A DNA stretch of 64,000 bases from a virus, in IMG/VR virus record IMGVR_UViG_3300030012_002072, positions 1 through 64,000 of that record. One strand, given 5' to 3'. Numbering within the stretch: the first letter of the stretch is position 1; the number at the start of each line of letters is the position of its first letter. The translations under genes and the position numbers were made by a program. Under the pieces are notes generated by a model. The model was given only the letters and a program-made list of their open reading frames with translations. It did no database searches and was not told the DNA's origin. This document shows positions 34,628 through 43,573 of the stretch, piece by piece.

Positions 34628-34805
34628 CTTCATCACTCCAAAAATCATCATGTAAGATTTCTTCCCAACCAGGTTCAAATATTTCTCTCCTATATTCTTC
34701 TAGGCTAGGTATTAATCTTATCCCCAATACTGGGGGTAGTTGTTTTATTGCAACAAGAAACTTTGCATATGACTCATTTAATTGTTTTTCTGTGTACATT
34801 ATCAT
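34620..34805 (-). CDS. Small acidic hypothetical protein, 61 aa
   Basis: Its start is coupled to the helicase stop by ATGA and its stop overlaps the ParB-like gene. A helical start (YTEKQLNESYAKFLVAIKQL) precedes an acidic end (HDDFWSDEDG). No family is recognised. Confidence 0.55.
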   Translation of the reverse strand: MIMYTEKQLNESYAKFLVAIKQLPPVLGIRLIPSLEEYRREIFEPGWEEILHDDFWSDEDG

Positions 34806-36160
34806 AAATCGTATGTATCTTCTCCTGTTGTCATTGTTTCTTTTAGTTCTGCTTTTTCATCTGGGTCAAGAGCAGTGTGTGGTCCAATCTTTAGTGTCTC
34901 CCAGTTCATTTCTGATACGAATGTTTCTGCTTTTCCATTTCTCATTTTATCACATTTGAACTTAATACAAGGCTCTGCATCACCCCAGTGCTGAACAGAG
35001 TAAGCTGCATCAACAGCATCCAAGATACCTTTTGAGAATCTTGCCTCGCCTTTTTCATTTGTTTGGAAAGCAGATAGAACTAGAACTTGATTCTCCTGCG
35101 CTAAAGATTTTAGACCTTTTGATATCTCTATCTGCTCAGTCCAATCATATTGACCTGAGCGACCGGGGGCGTTATGGCGTCTAACTTGGTTTAGATAGTC
35201 TACTATTACTATACCTAAATCGGGCAGCTGTGCTTGTTTCTGCCTTACTGTGCTAATAATTTTAGCAAGTGTAAGTGCAGGGTCATAGAACACATCAATC
35301 TGAGGTTTGTCTGCCAACTTATTTCTTGTAAGTTGATAATGGAACTTGTCAAAGTCACGATGACCTTTGAACTCAGTTAGACATTCTTGTCCGTTATCAA
35401 AACGGTCTGCCCACCACTCCGCAACCTTTTCCCACTCCAAAGGAGATAGGTTTTTGGTTTTAATACGATTGGTAGGCACTCCCGTAGCAACGGCACATAC
35501 TCTTTGTAGTATTTGTCTACTGTCCATTTCTATAGTAAAATATAGAACAGACTTATCTTTCATGTGTGCTGCCTGTGCGATGTTACAGCAAGTAAAAGAC
35601 TTACCTCCACCACGCTGTCCGCCAATAACGACCAGGTCTTTGGGAGAGAAAGTGTAGTCTAAATCGTACTCTTGATTTAGACCAAGTGGCAAAAACTTTT
35701 TCAAGTCTTCTTCACTATCAAATAACTCTATCGTTTCCATACTTTCATTATCGTCTGAGGTCTCGACTTGGTCTTCGACCTGTACTACAATCTCTTGTAA
35801 TAAGTCAATGTTCTCACGAGCATCGCCTATCGCAATTTGATTTTCTACGAAGTATTCGACTTTAGTAAGTATTTCTGATTGAGTAAATTGATTCTTGAGA
35901 TAGTCCAACAACAAAGGTGCTGGAACATCCGTTTCGACTGTTTCGATAGCATATATCTTCTCCTGAAGCTCTCTAGAACGAACTTCTAGTTTGAGGTCTT
36001 CAAAAGAAGGTAAAGCATGATACTTGTGAACATGTTTGTCTACTATTTTCCACAGTTTTCGGTACTCACCTTCAGGGAAATAGTGTTCCTTGAGACTATT
36101 CCATGTCCCAAAGTCTGTGTTCGTAAGTATTTGCTTAAGTAATGCTGATTCTAAAGTCAA
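34802..36160 (-). CDS. DnaB-type replicative helicase
   Basis: 452 residues from a TTG start preceded by GGGAGAG; a GTG upstream lies in the preceding terminator hairpin and is rejected. Walker A GGQRGGGKSFTC and Walker B LGIVIVDYLNQV mark the RecA-like domain; DnaB N-terminal features precede it. LSAFQTNEKGEARFS is motif H4-like. It unwinds DNA at the fork with the separate DnaG-type primase. Confidence 0.9.
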   Translation of the reverse strand: MTLESALLKQILTNTDFGTWNSLKEHYFPEGEYRKLWKIVDKHVHKYHALPSFEDLKLEVRSRELQEKIYAIETVETDVPAPLLLDYLKNQFTQSEILTKVEYFVENQIAIGDARENIDLLQEIVVQVEDQVETSDDNESMETIELFDSEEDLKKFLPLGLNQEYDLDYTFSPKDLVVIGGQRGGGKSFTCCNIAQAAHMKDKSVLYFTIEMDSRQILQRVCAVATGVPTNRIKTKNLSPLEWEKVAEWWADRFDNGQECLTEFKGHRDFDKFHYQLTRNKLADKPQIDVFYDPALTLAKIISTVRQKQAQLPDLGIVIVDYLNQVRRHNAPGRSGQYDWTEQIEISKGLKSLAQENQVLVLSAFQTNEKGEARFSKGILDAVDAAYSVQHWGDAEPCIKFKCDKMRNGKAETFVSEMNWETLKIGPHTALDPDEKAELKETMTTGEDTYDL

Positions 36161-36177
36161 GTTGTCTCTCCCAAAAC

Positions 36178-36211
36178 AAAAAAGGGCAAGTGAACAGAAG
36201 CCCACTTACCC
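36178..36211 (-). terminator. Intrinsic terminator between HTH gene and helicase
   Basis: On the minus strand GGGTAAGTG pairs with CACTTGCCC (one G-T) and is followed by a T-run. It sits after the stop of the HTH gene and just upstream of the helicase start, so it may attenuate helicase transcription. Confidence 0.75.
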
Positions 36212-36226
36212 ATGCGAAATTAGTTA

Positions 36227-36943
36227 TTAACCTATTTCTTTTCTAGCTGCGCCATTGTAGTCAGCACATTGTAAGCCTCTTCTAGTTAGCATTGTTTTAA
36301 CACCTCTAACTGTTTTGCCGATTTGGTCAGCAATTTCTTCAACAGTCATACCGTCTATTTCAACATCTGCTAATGGGTCAGCTTTGCTGCTACCTTTAGT
36401 TTCTTTTTGCTTTGGAATAGCATTGATTTCACCAGCTCTAAGTAGTGATAATGCTTTACCTCTGATTGAGTTAACGCTTCTGCCCATAGCTTCTGCGATG
36501 TCCTCAATAAAAGCTCCATCGTTTACTAGAGAAACGAATTGGCTTTCCTCATCTTCGCTGTAAGTTTTTACAGTTTCAACTTTAGGAGCAGGTTTAACAT
36601 GCTCTGTTAGTTGCATAGATAAGATTTTACCTTGAATTGATTTAGCAGAGAAATGTCCGCCTTCAAAGTTTTCAGCAATCTCTGCGTATGTGTAAACACC
36701 TGAGTTATCAGTTACAAAGTTGCTTAAAGTAGCTTCTTGCTCGTCTGAAAAAGACTTAGAAGCATTTGCTGATGCTAATTCAACATCATATCCCATTTTT
36801 CTCAATTTAGAACTTACACTTCTAACTGAAGTTTCAAGTTCGTCAGCTGCGTTTGCAACTGTATCTTGAGAGATAGGGCTTTCAGAACCTACAAAGTCTA
36901 CAAGAGCTTGGGTTCTTTCATCTGTCCATTTTGGTAATGCCAT
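36227..36943 (-). CDS. Triple HTH-repeat DNA-binding protein
   Basis: 238 residues with three related helix-turn-helix-like segments: a WTDERTQALVDF start and VRSVSSKLRKMGY; FSDEQEATLSNF with AKSIQGKILSM; and YSEDEESQFVSL with VNSIRGKALSLL. A fourth resembles MTVEEIADQIGKTVRGVKTML. It belongs to the same family as four smaller proteins in the window. AGGAGA precedes the start. It is probably a transcription regulator and is abundant-looking in context. Confidence 0.7.
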   Translation of the reverse strand: MALPKWTDERTQALVDFVGSESPISQDTVANAADELETSVRSVSSKLRKMGYDVELASANASKSFSDEQEATLSNFVTDNSGVYTYAEIAENFEGGHFSAKSIQGKILSMQLTEHVKPAPKVETVKTYSEDEESQFVSLVNDGAFIEDIAEAMGRSVNSIRGKALSLLRAGEINAIPKQKETKGSSKADPLADVEIDGMTVEEIADQIGKTVRGVKTMLTRRGLQCADYNGAARKEIG

Positions 36944-36948
36944 AATGA

Positions 36949-37704
36949 TTATTCTCCTAAAAATAAATTTAAATTGTTTATAATTTGAACACCTCGGTCA
37001 CGAGCTGTTTTCGTTTTTGCTGATTCAATTCCAGACTCATTTATAAGATGAGTACAGTCTTTAGTCAGCGATGATTTAACTACATATCCATATTGATTAA
37101 GTACTTTTTCTGCGTGGGCTTTGGTGGAATAACTTTTCAGTTTACCACTGATACAAACAACTCCATTGACCTCTTTCTTCTTACTAATTTTATTTTTCCA
37201 TTCGAAAGGTAATGTTGTCTTGTAATCACTAGGGTAGTATTCAGTCTCTAACCATTTAAGTAAGTTAGCTGTCGCTTTTGGACCGATACCTGCTTCAGTA
37301 CAACTTTTCTCGCTAATATCTTCGATGTGTGATATTCTATCGCATAATTTTTGAGAAGCCGACCGACCAATAAGGGGTATGCTGAAAGCTGGTATCAAAT
37401 CGACCAACTTAGAACTCTTTGACTTTTGTATTTCATCATAGAGTTTCACAGCCATTTTCTCACTACCTAGTCTATCCTGTATTTCACTTACAGACAGTTC
37501 ATATATTTCACAATAATCTTGAACTTGTAGTTTGTTTATAGTTGCAGGGCCGAAGCCCTTTATCTTAAGAGCTGAAACAAAAGATTCAACTTTCTTATCC
37601 CATTGTGCAGAACATTGACTGTTTCTACAAAATAATTGGTCGTTTACTAAGTCCAACTTGTCTTGACAAGCTGGGCAAACGACTGGTGGAATAATTGCTA
37701 TCAA
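36949..37704 (-). CDS. NAD-dependent DNA ligase, C-terminal half (Zn, HhH, BRCT)
   Basis: 251 residues from a TTG start with AGAGAGAG upstream. Zinc-finger cysteines C10, C13, C26 and C31, then helix-hairpin-helix repeats (IKGFGPATINKL, SIPLIGRSASQKL, EAGIGPKATANLL) and a BRCT-like domain (GVVCISGKLKSYSTK...GYVVKSSLTKDCTHLI) match the LigA C-terminus. The adenylation/OB half is a separate gene at 43570-44517, about 6 kb away. It has its own copy of the common promoter. Confidence 0.85.
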   Translation of the reverse strand: MIAIIPPVVCPACQDKLDLVNDQLFCRNSQCSAQWDKKVESFVSALKIKGFGPATINKLQVQDYCEIYELSVSEIQDRLGSEKMAVKLYDEIQKSKSSKLVDLIPAFSIPLIGRSASQKLCDRISHIEDISEKSCTEAGIGPKATANLLKWLETEYYPSDYKTTLPFEWKNKISKKKEVNGVVCISGKLKSYSTKAHAEKVLNQYGYVVKSSLTKDCTHLINESGIESAKTKTARDRGVQIINNLNLFLGE

Positions 37705-37734
37705 ATCTGTTTCTCTCTCTAAAATATATAATAT

Positions 37735-37763
37735 ATTATATATAATTTTTGGGCTTGTGTCAA
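37735..37763 (-). promoter_or_regulatory. Sigma-70-type promoter for ligase C-half
   Basis: AGTTCTTGACA, 17-bp spacer, TATAAT. It has a ~25-nt leader with AGAGAGAG before a TTG start. Confidence 0.85.
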
Positions 37764-37784
37764 GAACTATTTTTTGATTGCCAC

Positions 37785-37821
37785 CTACGAGAAGAGATTA
37801 AAATTTTAATCATCCTCGTAG
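37785..37821 (-). terminator. Large inverted repeat, likely terminator
   Basis: CTACGAG pairs with CTCGTAG, enclosing a perfect 16-bp palindrome (GATTAAAATTTTAATC). It lies downstream of the SGNH gene and upstream of the ligase C-half promoter. The interval 37764-37881 otherwise holds no convincing gene; a 16-codon acidic frame (MNRWSYEEDTHIYEDD) is present at 37807-37857. Confidence 0.5.
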
Positions 37822-37881
37822 ATGTGGGTATCTTCTTCATACGACCAACGATTCATTAGATAGAACCATAGAGCTCGTATT

Positions 37882-38634
37882 TTATTTACTAAAGAGTTTA
37901 TCCAGTTCATACTTGTATATATCTCCTATTATTCTATTTGCCATCAACTTATGACCTTCCTCTAGTGGATGGTCTCTCGGTCCGAATGGCACCTTTGCTT
38001 TCTTACACATATCATAGAAAGGTTCTTCTTCCAAGCACGGAAGCTCTCTTATGTAATCCTCTTTCTTCATGTGGGGAACTTCCCACACTATGTTTGCTCC
38101 CTCTAATCTATCTTCATCAAGATAGTCTAGCATATTTGTTAATTGTCCACTAGACATTGTGTAGAACAAATAAGGTATTCCTTTTGCTTCTAAAAAATGT
38201 TTGGTAGACATCATATAGTGTAAAGTGTAAATTAAATTCATCTTTGGATTTCTTACTTCTTTTGCATATCCATTCAACCCTTGCCATTGTTTGAGGGATA
38301 GGTCTGGATGAAAATGCACTTCACTATCATCTGTTAGTTTGAGAGTTGCTCTATTGAATCTATGTGAAACCCAAACAGCACTTCTCCAAATATTGGTAGA
38401 TAGGTTAAGAAACTCAAATCTATTTGGACCTGACCACAATATTACTACTAGTGGCATTGGAGTCCTGGTCATATCATCCATGGTAGTTCTCCATATTCTA
38501 TCATTACTACCACCGACTTTGGAGTTTCTCCAAGTGTCTTGTTTGAAATGACTTCCAACTAGATAAGGGAATTGGTCTTTCCGCTGTTCGACTTCCATTC
38601 CTTGAACAAAACTACAACCATTCCAATATATCAT
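37882..38634 (-). CDS. SGNH/GDSL-type hydrolase-like protein
   Basis: 250 residues. WNGCSFVQGMEVEQ carries the block I Ser region, GGSNDRIWR the block II and III Gly/Asn-like residues, and RDHPLEEGHKLMANRI the D-x-x-H block V-like motif. Such enzymes deacetylate or esterify glycans. It is coupled to the carbamoyltransferase gene (ATGA), suggesting joint modification of a sugar. Confidence 0.65.
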   Translation of the reverse strand: MIYWNGCSFVQGMEVEQRKDQFPYLVGSHFKQDTWRNSKVGGSNDRIWRTTMDDMTRTPMPLVVILWSGPNRFEFLNLSTNIWRSAVWVSHRFNRATLKLTDDSEVHFHPDLSLKQWQGLNGYAKEVRNPKMNLIYTLHYMMSTKHFLEAKGIPYLFYTMSSGQLTNMLDYLDEDRLEGANIVWEVPHMKKEDYIRELPCLEEEPFYDMCKKAKVPFGPRDHPLEEGHKLMANRIIGDIYKYELDKLFSK

Positions 38635-39953
38635 AATACTTTTACTCTATACTTTTTCATAAAATCTTCTGCGTCTTCCCATGTATTTACCATTGGTTGT
38701 CCTTTTATATTTAAACTTGTGTTTAATAACATAGGACAGTTTGTTACATCATACCAACACTCTAAAATCTTTCTCATGTTGCTACCATCATCTTTAACAA
38801 CCTGTACTCTGCTAGTTCCATCTACATGAGTTACGCTTTTATAATCATGCTTTGCTTTACATACAAACTGCATAAATTCATTCTGTACTCCATCAAAGTA
38901 AGAATCAAAATGTTCTTCTAATATTGCAGGAGCAAAAGGTCTAAACTTTTGTCTACGCTTGATACTATTAACATAATTCTTAACATCTTTACGAGGGTCA
39001 GCAAGTAAAGAACGATTACCTAACGCTCTTGGACCAAACTCTGCTCGTCCATTTGCTACGCCTACAACTTTCTTGTCTAGTAATTCTTTTACTACTTCAT
39101 TGATATTTAGTTTTCTTTGTATGTTATATCCCCAAAAAGTATGAGGGTAATGTAATCTCTTTTTAGTTTTTGCTAGAATACAACCCAATGCTGAGCCTGA
39201 ATCTCCAGGGTTAGGGAATATCCAAAACTTATCAAACATAGGAGCTAGCTTTGAGTTTGCAACACAGTTGAGTGCAACTCCGCCAGCATATGCAACTTTG
39301 TTTCCATACTTACGAGCTTCTGTAAATATTTGTATTAACTCGTGTTCTAGTTGCATTTGTGCACTTGCTGCTATATCCTCTGGTTTATGCCAAAACCATT
39401 TCTTTAGAGGTATGCCTGTATGTAAGTATTCATCTAATACATCTTCCATATTTATACAAGGTTTACCAAACGCTGCCATGCCCATTGTGATATATTCATC
39501 TTCATTAGGTTTTAATCCTACACGCTTAGTTATAGCACTATAGAATAATCCTAGTGACCATGGATATTGTCTACTCCAGACTTTCTCATGGTTTACCCAA
39601 ATACTTGCTGTATCATACTCTCCAATAGCATCAATTACTACTGTAACATCTGGAACAAAAGGAGCAGTATAATATGCTGCAGCCATATGGCTTTCGTGAT
39701 GTAATACACACTCTACATCTTCAAAGTAGTGTATCTCTCTTTGTCCATAGGTTTGCCTTCTTTGATTCTTTAATCTCCAGTCTTCGTAGAATATATGTTC
39801 ATCACAAGGAATCCGTCTTAGTTCATCACAAATTCTTCTGTCGTTCTTTTTTCTACTAAATCTTTCTGAAGATGATGCAAATAATAATTTATCTCCTTCC
39901 ATTACAGCTACAGCTGCATCATGAAAGTTTTCACTCATACCTTTTATTACCAT
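38631..39953 (-). CDS. Carbamoyltransferase (NodU/TobZ-like)
   Basis: 440 residues. The N-terminal half has VLHHESHMAAAYY (the HxxxH-type metal site) and VVIDAIGEYDTASI. YAGGVALNCVANSKL and GDSGSALGC are ASKHA nucleotide-site motifs. EFGPRALGNRSLLADPR and KFRPFAPAIL are C-terminal YrdC-like motifs. It would carbamoylate a sugar or nucleotide hydroxyl using carbamoyl phosphate and ATP. Start 39953 avoids overlap with the next gene's body. Confidence 0.85.
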   Translation of the reverse strand: MVIKGMSENFHDAAVAVMEGDKLLFASSSERFSRKKNDRRICDELRRIPCDEHIFYEDWRLKNQRRQTYGQREIHYFEDVECVLHHESHMAAAYYTAPFVPDVTVVIDAIGEYDTASIWVNHEKVWSRQYPWSLGLFYSAITKRVGLKPNEDEYITMGMAAFGKPCINMEDVLDEYLHTGIPLKKWFWHKPEDIAASAQMQLEHELIQIFTEARKYGNKVAYAGGVALNCVANSKLAPMFDKFWIFPNPGDSGSALGCILAKTKKRLHYPHTFWGYNIQRKLNINEVVKELLDKKVVGVANGRAEFGPRALGNRSLLADPRKDVKNYVNSIKRRQKFRPFAPAILEEHFDSYFDGVQNEFMQFVCKAKHDYKSVTHVDGTSRVQVVKDDGSNMRKILECWYDVTNCPMLLNTSLNIKGQPMVNTWEDAEDFMKKYRVKVL

Positions 39954-40471
39954 GTTATATCTCCATAACAAAATATATTCATACTATATCTAGTTCCTTT
40001 TGTTATCACATTTACATTATGAGGAGTAACTGCGTGGAATATATGTAAATCTCCCATGCCTCTACTCATCTTTTCTCCACTTACTATCAAATCTCCACCT
40101 TCATAATCTGATGGGTCACTTAGTTGTATTGCACAACTTATCTTTCTAACTTGTCTTTGTCCTAGCATTGAATCATTAAATATAATATCAATGTGTGTAT
40201 CAAAATATTGTCCTTCTCCATACTTATTTACAGCACATTGTAAGTCTCCACTCAAAATCATATTGTGATGTTCTGAATTAAACTCTAATATATGCTTCGC
40301 AATATCAGGCAATCGAAGTGGACTAGCTTTGCCTATTTCAGCATTTCTATATCCATCTACTTTTGGTTTGCCATCTATTCCAATAGAATGTGACTTAGAG
40401 AAGTCTTTTGCACTTTCTCTAATCTTGATACACTCCTCTGGTGTATAAAAACTTTTAACTGTATGTTTCAT
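39947..40471 (-). CDS. 2OG-Fe(II) oxygenase (PKHD type)
   Basis: 174 residues. YGEGQYFDTHIDIIF contains the HxD pair, CAIQLSDPSDYEGGDLIV is the prolyl-4-hydroxylase-like strand and FHAVTPHNVNVITKGTRYSM gives the distal His and the 2-oxoglutarate-binding Arg. It hydroxylates an unknown target. It overlaps the carbamoyltransferase gene. Confidence 0.82.
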   Translation of the reverse strand: MKHTVKSFYTPEECIKIRESAKDFSKSHSIGIDGKPKVDGYRNAEIGKASPLRLPDIAKHILEFNSEHHNMILSGDLQCAVNKYGEGQYFDTHIDIIFNDSMLGQRQVRKISCAIQLSDPSDYEGGDLIVSGEKMSRGMGDLHIFHAVTPHNVNVITKGTRYSMNIFCYGDITW

Positions 40472-40832
40472 GTTTCTTTGGGAATGATTCTAGTATCTTT
40501 GATTTCATACTAAAACATTCCGTGTGTCCTCCAAACTTGTGGGCAGTTTTATGTCTATCTTTCTGATACATCTTGTGAAGTTTCTGTTCGAATCTCCAGC
40601 AGTCGTATAGATTCCCCTGCCATAGTCTTTGTATTCTGATGTCGTAGTTTGTGAAGCCACGCCCTCTTTTTACTGCGTCTTTGAATGTTCGCCCTTTTGC
40701 GATGCCTACTTTTATAGTTTCTCGTTCCCATGTTAATTGATTTACCAATACAATTCCATAAAGAATTCCGTCCACCTCTTTTTCTTCTGGGTAGTTTTTA
40801 AAATAAGTTTCGTTGTATATGCCGCCTGCCAT
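40455..40832 (-). CDS. GIY-YIG-like endonuclease domain protein
   Basis: 125 residues from the ATG in a TAATG overlap. GILYGIVLVNQ and TIKVGIAKGRTFKDAVKRG give the GIY-YIG-like start, with a conserved-looking Arg and a distal WRFEQKLHKMY. It resembles the T5orf172/MUG113 group. It could be a homing-type or repair nuclease. Confidence 0.55.
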   Translation of the reverse strand: MAGGIYNETYFKNYPEEKEVDGILYGIVLVNQLTWERETIKVGIAKGRTFKDAVKRGRGFTNYDIRIQRLWQGNLYDCWRFEQKLHKMYQKDRHKTAHKFGGHTECFSMKSKILESFPKKHETYS

Positions 40833-41128
40833 TATAATGGACCAAACATTTTGGTTAGTAGTCCAGTTAATAGTATAAAACAAGCGATAGCATTAAGCAT
40901 AATTAATGCTCTATCCTTCCAAGCAAATGCTACGAATAACCAACCTAAGCACCCAAGAAACGAAAGTATTGTATCAAGAGTGTTTGATATGTCGGCTGAC
41001 CTAACAACCATAGCTGTAAGAAGGACAAGGCTACTAGCCCACTTAACATACCAGTCAACAGTTTGTTTCGGTGTAGCACTTTTATATATTCTTTTACTGT
41101 TTTCAACTTCTTCCTTAGTATATTTCAT
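40832..41128 (-). CDS. Three-TM small membrane protein
   Basis: 98 residues. Three hydrophobic segments are visible: WASSLVLLTAMVV, DTILSFLGCLGWLFVAFAW and ALIMLNAIACFILLTGLL. A basic N-terminus precedes them. No family is recognised. It overlaps the QueC-like gene upstream. Confidence 0.6.
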   Translation of the reverse strand: MKYTKEEVENSKRIYKSATPKQTVDWYVKWASSLVLLTAMVVRSADISNTLDTILSFLGCLGWLFVAFAWKDRALIMLNAIACFILLTGLLTKMFGPL

Positions 41129-41795
41129 ATTTTCCTTCCTGTACTTTATACAAAGACTTAGCTGCTACATGCTTAGCATACTTCCATTCTAGACACTTTG
41201 TACAAACACCGCACGGTCCTTCATCTGTGAAGTCTCCGCTACAAGTCCATACCATTTCTAGTATTCCTGGATTGTCTTTCATGATTAGACTTACCATTTC
41301 TGATTTAGTCATCCACTCAAAAGGAAATAAACTTATTGGAGCAGATAATAAATGTCTAGGATTTAATCCATGTAAATCTAAACTTCTACTTCTACCTGCC
41401 ATCATAGCTCTCAAAGGATATCTCAACTGAAGTCTTTGTCTAAAAGAATCATCAGCATTTGCTCCCCAGATGTGCCATTTAAATTTTATATGTCTATTAC
41501 CTTGTATCAGCATAGCGATAGCTGATTGTCCTTGTAATACAGAATAATTATTAACATCTGTTTCTTGTGGCAAACTTGATTTATCATCCACTACTAATGG
41601 AACTTTAAAATACTTTGCCTGTAATTTTGCAGCTCTTAGTTCTGCATCTGCGAATCTTCCTTTCGCATTAGGATTATAAAGAGCTAGGCATACTGGTTTA
41701 TAACCTTTATTTATTGCATACCACAAAGCGGCAAGGCACTCAAACCCTCCACTTAAATTAACTATGCAGTCTGTGTCTTGTGGGATTTTAACCAT
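41115..41795 (-). CDS. QueC-like PP-loop protein 2
   Basis: 226 residues. CIVNLSGGFECLAALW is a PP-loop (SGG-x-E), and WTCSGDF with GPCGVCTKCLEWKYA is the QueC-type Cys zinc site. It is a distant paralogue of the protein at 29152-29892 (shared LFPFEWMTKSEM / LFPFEHNTKSEI region). It follows a radical SAM gene, so the pair may act together on a nucleoside or sugar acid. Confidence 0.7.
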   Translation of the reverse strand: MVKIPQDTDCIVNLSGGFECLAALWYAINKGYKPVCLALYNPNAKGRFADAELRAAKLQAKYFKVPLVVDDKSSLPQETDVNNYSVLQGQSAIAMLIQGNRHIKFKWHIWGANADDSFRQRLQLRYPLRAMMAGRSRSLDLHGLNPRHLLSAPISLFPFEWMTKSEMVSLIMKDNPGILEMVWTCSGDFTDEGPCGVCTKCLEWKYAKHVAAKSLYKVQEGKYEIY

Positions 41796-42538
41796 TTTAA
41801 TCTTTCTCTATCTCTTTTATCTAGTCCTCTGTTGCACATACTACAGGTCTTACTATATCGCCTGTTTCCTTGCAGTAAATTGTCTTGTAATTCCTTAAAT
41901 GCTTTGCTGTGCCAAACATCTAGGATATTGTCTGTTTCTATGTTGCCATAAATTTCTGAGTTAGTCCAGTCATTGCAACACTTTTGTATTGTTCCATCCC
42001 AATGTACCCATATTTTTACTGATGGAAAGGTACAGGGTGTATCTATTTCGGAAGTATCAGTTGCGATTCGATTATAAATATCGGCTCGATTACTAACTAT
42101 GACTTCTGTTTCTCCCCATTCCTCTGGTTTCATATTCTGATTCCAATATCTATGTTTTGCACGAGGCATTAACTTTTTTCTTTCTTCCATCATTTCTTCA
42201 CTATCATAACTATTTATGATTAGATAATCAAACTCATCAAAATAATGTAGTCTTTGTTTTAACTTATATCCATTAGTTATTATACGAGTTGTGTACTTTC
42301 TATTCGGATGGTGTAGTAATTTTACTAATAAACCAAACTCGGGGTGTAAACTATTTTCTCCCCTGCCTGTAAAACATACTGTGCCTGTATAATCATCTAA
42401 GTCTTGTACAAACTTTCTAAATAGTTCCCAAGACATATACTCTTTTTCATTAGGGTATCCTTGGCTTCTTGGACAGTAATTACAGGTTTTATTGCAGATG
42501 CCACAAACATCTATATTAATGAGGCCTGGCTGTTTCAT
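41762..42538 (-). CDS. Radical SAM/SPASM enzyme
   Basis: 258 residues from the ATG with GGGAG upstream. C-N-K-T-C-N-Y-C is the CxxxCxxC [4Fe-4S] motif. VCFTGRGENSLHPEF is the GxGE-type SAM site. KCCND...TCSMCNRG gives SPASM-like auxiliary cysteines. The SAM-cleaving cluster will start a radical reaction; the substrate is not evident. It overlaps the QueC-like gene by 34 bases and the GNAT gene by 23. Confidence 0.82.
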   Translation of the reverse strand: MKQPGLINIDVCGICNKTCNYCPRSQGYPNEKEYMSWELFRKFVQDLDDYTGTVCFTGRGENSLHPEFGLLVKLLHHPNRKYTTRIITNGYKLKQRLHYFDEFDYLIINSYDSEEMMEERKKLMPRAKHRYWNQNMKPEEWGETEVIVSNRADIYNRIATDTSEIDTPCTFPSVKIWVHWDGTIQKCCNDWTNSEIYGNIETDNILDVWHSKAFKELQDNLLQGNRRYSKTCSMCNRGLDKRDRERLKWLKSHKTQTA

Positions 42539-43046
42539 ACTCCCACCCTGGTGCTTCTTCGTCCATGACAAACACCCAGTTCTTTCTACCTGCTGGGTCA
42601 ATATTTGTTCCTATTTCTCTACAACCTAAATCGAAAAAGACTTGTCTGCCTTTTTCATAGGTTATTTCTAACATCCTTCGTGGTGTACCTAATTGTTTTA
42701 TAAGAAAGTCTCCTCCAGTATTAAAATCATGTATGGACATGCCACCTTTGTAGGCATCCTCACATGCTTGCCGTCTAGCTGCTGGGTATTGATATTCTCT
42801 GCCATCGTCTCCTGTAAAAGTTTTATTTAAACACCATGAGATACAGCCAACCATATTTTGTGGCTCTAATCCTAATACTGTATCATAGTTCATCATCCAA
42901 TAACTATTTTTGTCATAGTGTGCTTCTAAGTCTTGATAACATACTTGATTTCTTACTATGAAACCTTGTATTCGTAACTGTATAATTCTATACAATTCAT
43001 TTGTAGTCAACTCGTCATAATGTTTTACTACTGTTAATATTGACAT
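42516..43046 (-). CDS. ElaA-like GNAT acetyltransferase
   Basis: 176 residues from the internal ATG preceded by GAAGAA. LYRIIQLRIQGFIVRNQVCYQDLEAHYD matches the ElaA start (LR..VF.veQ...y.e.D). A basic stretch near residue 100 (YPAARRQACE) could bind acetyl-CoA. It has a longer insertion than ElaA. The substrate is unknown. Confidence 0.65.
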   Translation of the reverse strand: MSILTVVKHYDELTTNELYRIIQLRIQGFIVRNQVCYQDLEAHYDKNSYWMMNYDTVLGLEPQNMVGCISWCLNKTFTGDDGREYQYPAARRQACEDAYKGGMSIHDFNTGGDFLIKQLGTPRRMLEITYEKGRQVFFDLGCREIGTNIDPAGRKNWVFVMDEEAPGWEYETARPH

Positions 43047-43573
43047 ATTTCTTCTATAATCTCCCAACATCTTTCCTCTGGTGTCACAAAGTCTGCTATT
43101 GGACACAGAGGACTTTTATTAATATCATAAACTGCCATACCTGGAGTTTCTTCGCCTCGTTTTCGAACTAGTTTGGTAATAGTAGGTTCTTTAACCCATG
43201 CTTTGTGCATATCTCTTGAATCCATAAAGTAGGATTCTCCTTCCTCTATTACTTCAGTTTCAAACTCATGTATTCCTATTTCATCTTTTATGACTGGAAA
43301 ATCTGGACTCTCTCCTTTCTTTAGATAAGAGATACAGTCTATTGTTCTCATGACTTGTTCGCCAATTACTATTAGTCCTCTTTTATTATAGAGTTTACCT
43401 TTTATAACTGTACTTTCAAAGCTAGTTCTATGATTATGATATTCATTTACTACTACTGGAGTAAGAGTAGGATGATAAAAATTCCATCTTTCTCTTGGCG
43501 ATTTGTTTAGCCAAATAAAACCAAGCCCATTCATCTGTGGTTTACGATTCCACTTTTTAAGTGTTTCAATCAT
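43034..43573 (-). CDS. Cupin-like protein
   Basis: 179 residues from the ATG coupled to the ligase stop (ATGA). VNEYHNHRTSFESTVIKGKL gives HxH and E-type cupin metal ligands; ESYFMDSRDMHKAWVKEP gives the second motif with its His. It may act on a small molecule. It overlaps both neighbours. Confidence 0.6.
   Translation of the reverse strand: MIETLKKWNRKPQMNGLGFIWLNKSPRERWNFYHPTLTPVVVNEYHNHRTSFESTVIKGKLYNKRGLIVIGEQVMRTIDCISYLKKGESPDFPVIKDEIGIHEFETEVIEEGESYFMDSRDMHKAWVKEPTITKLVRKRGEETPGMAVYDINKSPLCPIADFVTPEERCWEIIEEICQY

Noticed and set aside
29152-42538. A complete 7-deazaguanine DNA modification pathway
   Set aside because: Only QueC-like proteins and an unassigned radical SAM are present; no DpdA, FolE, QueD or clear QueE.
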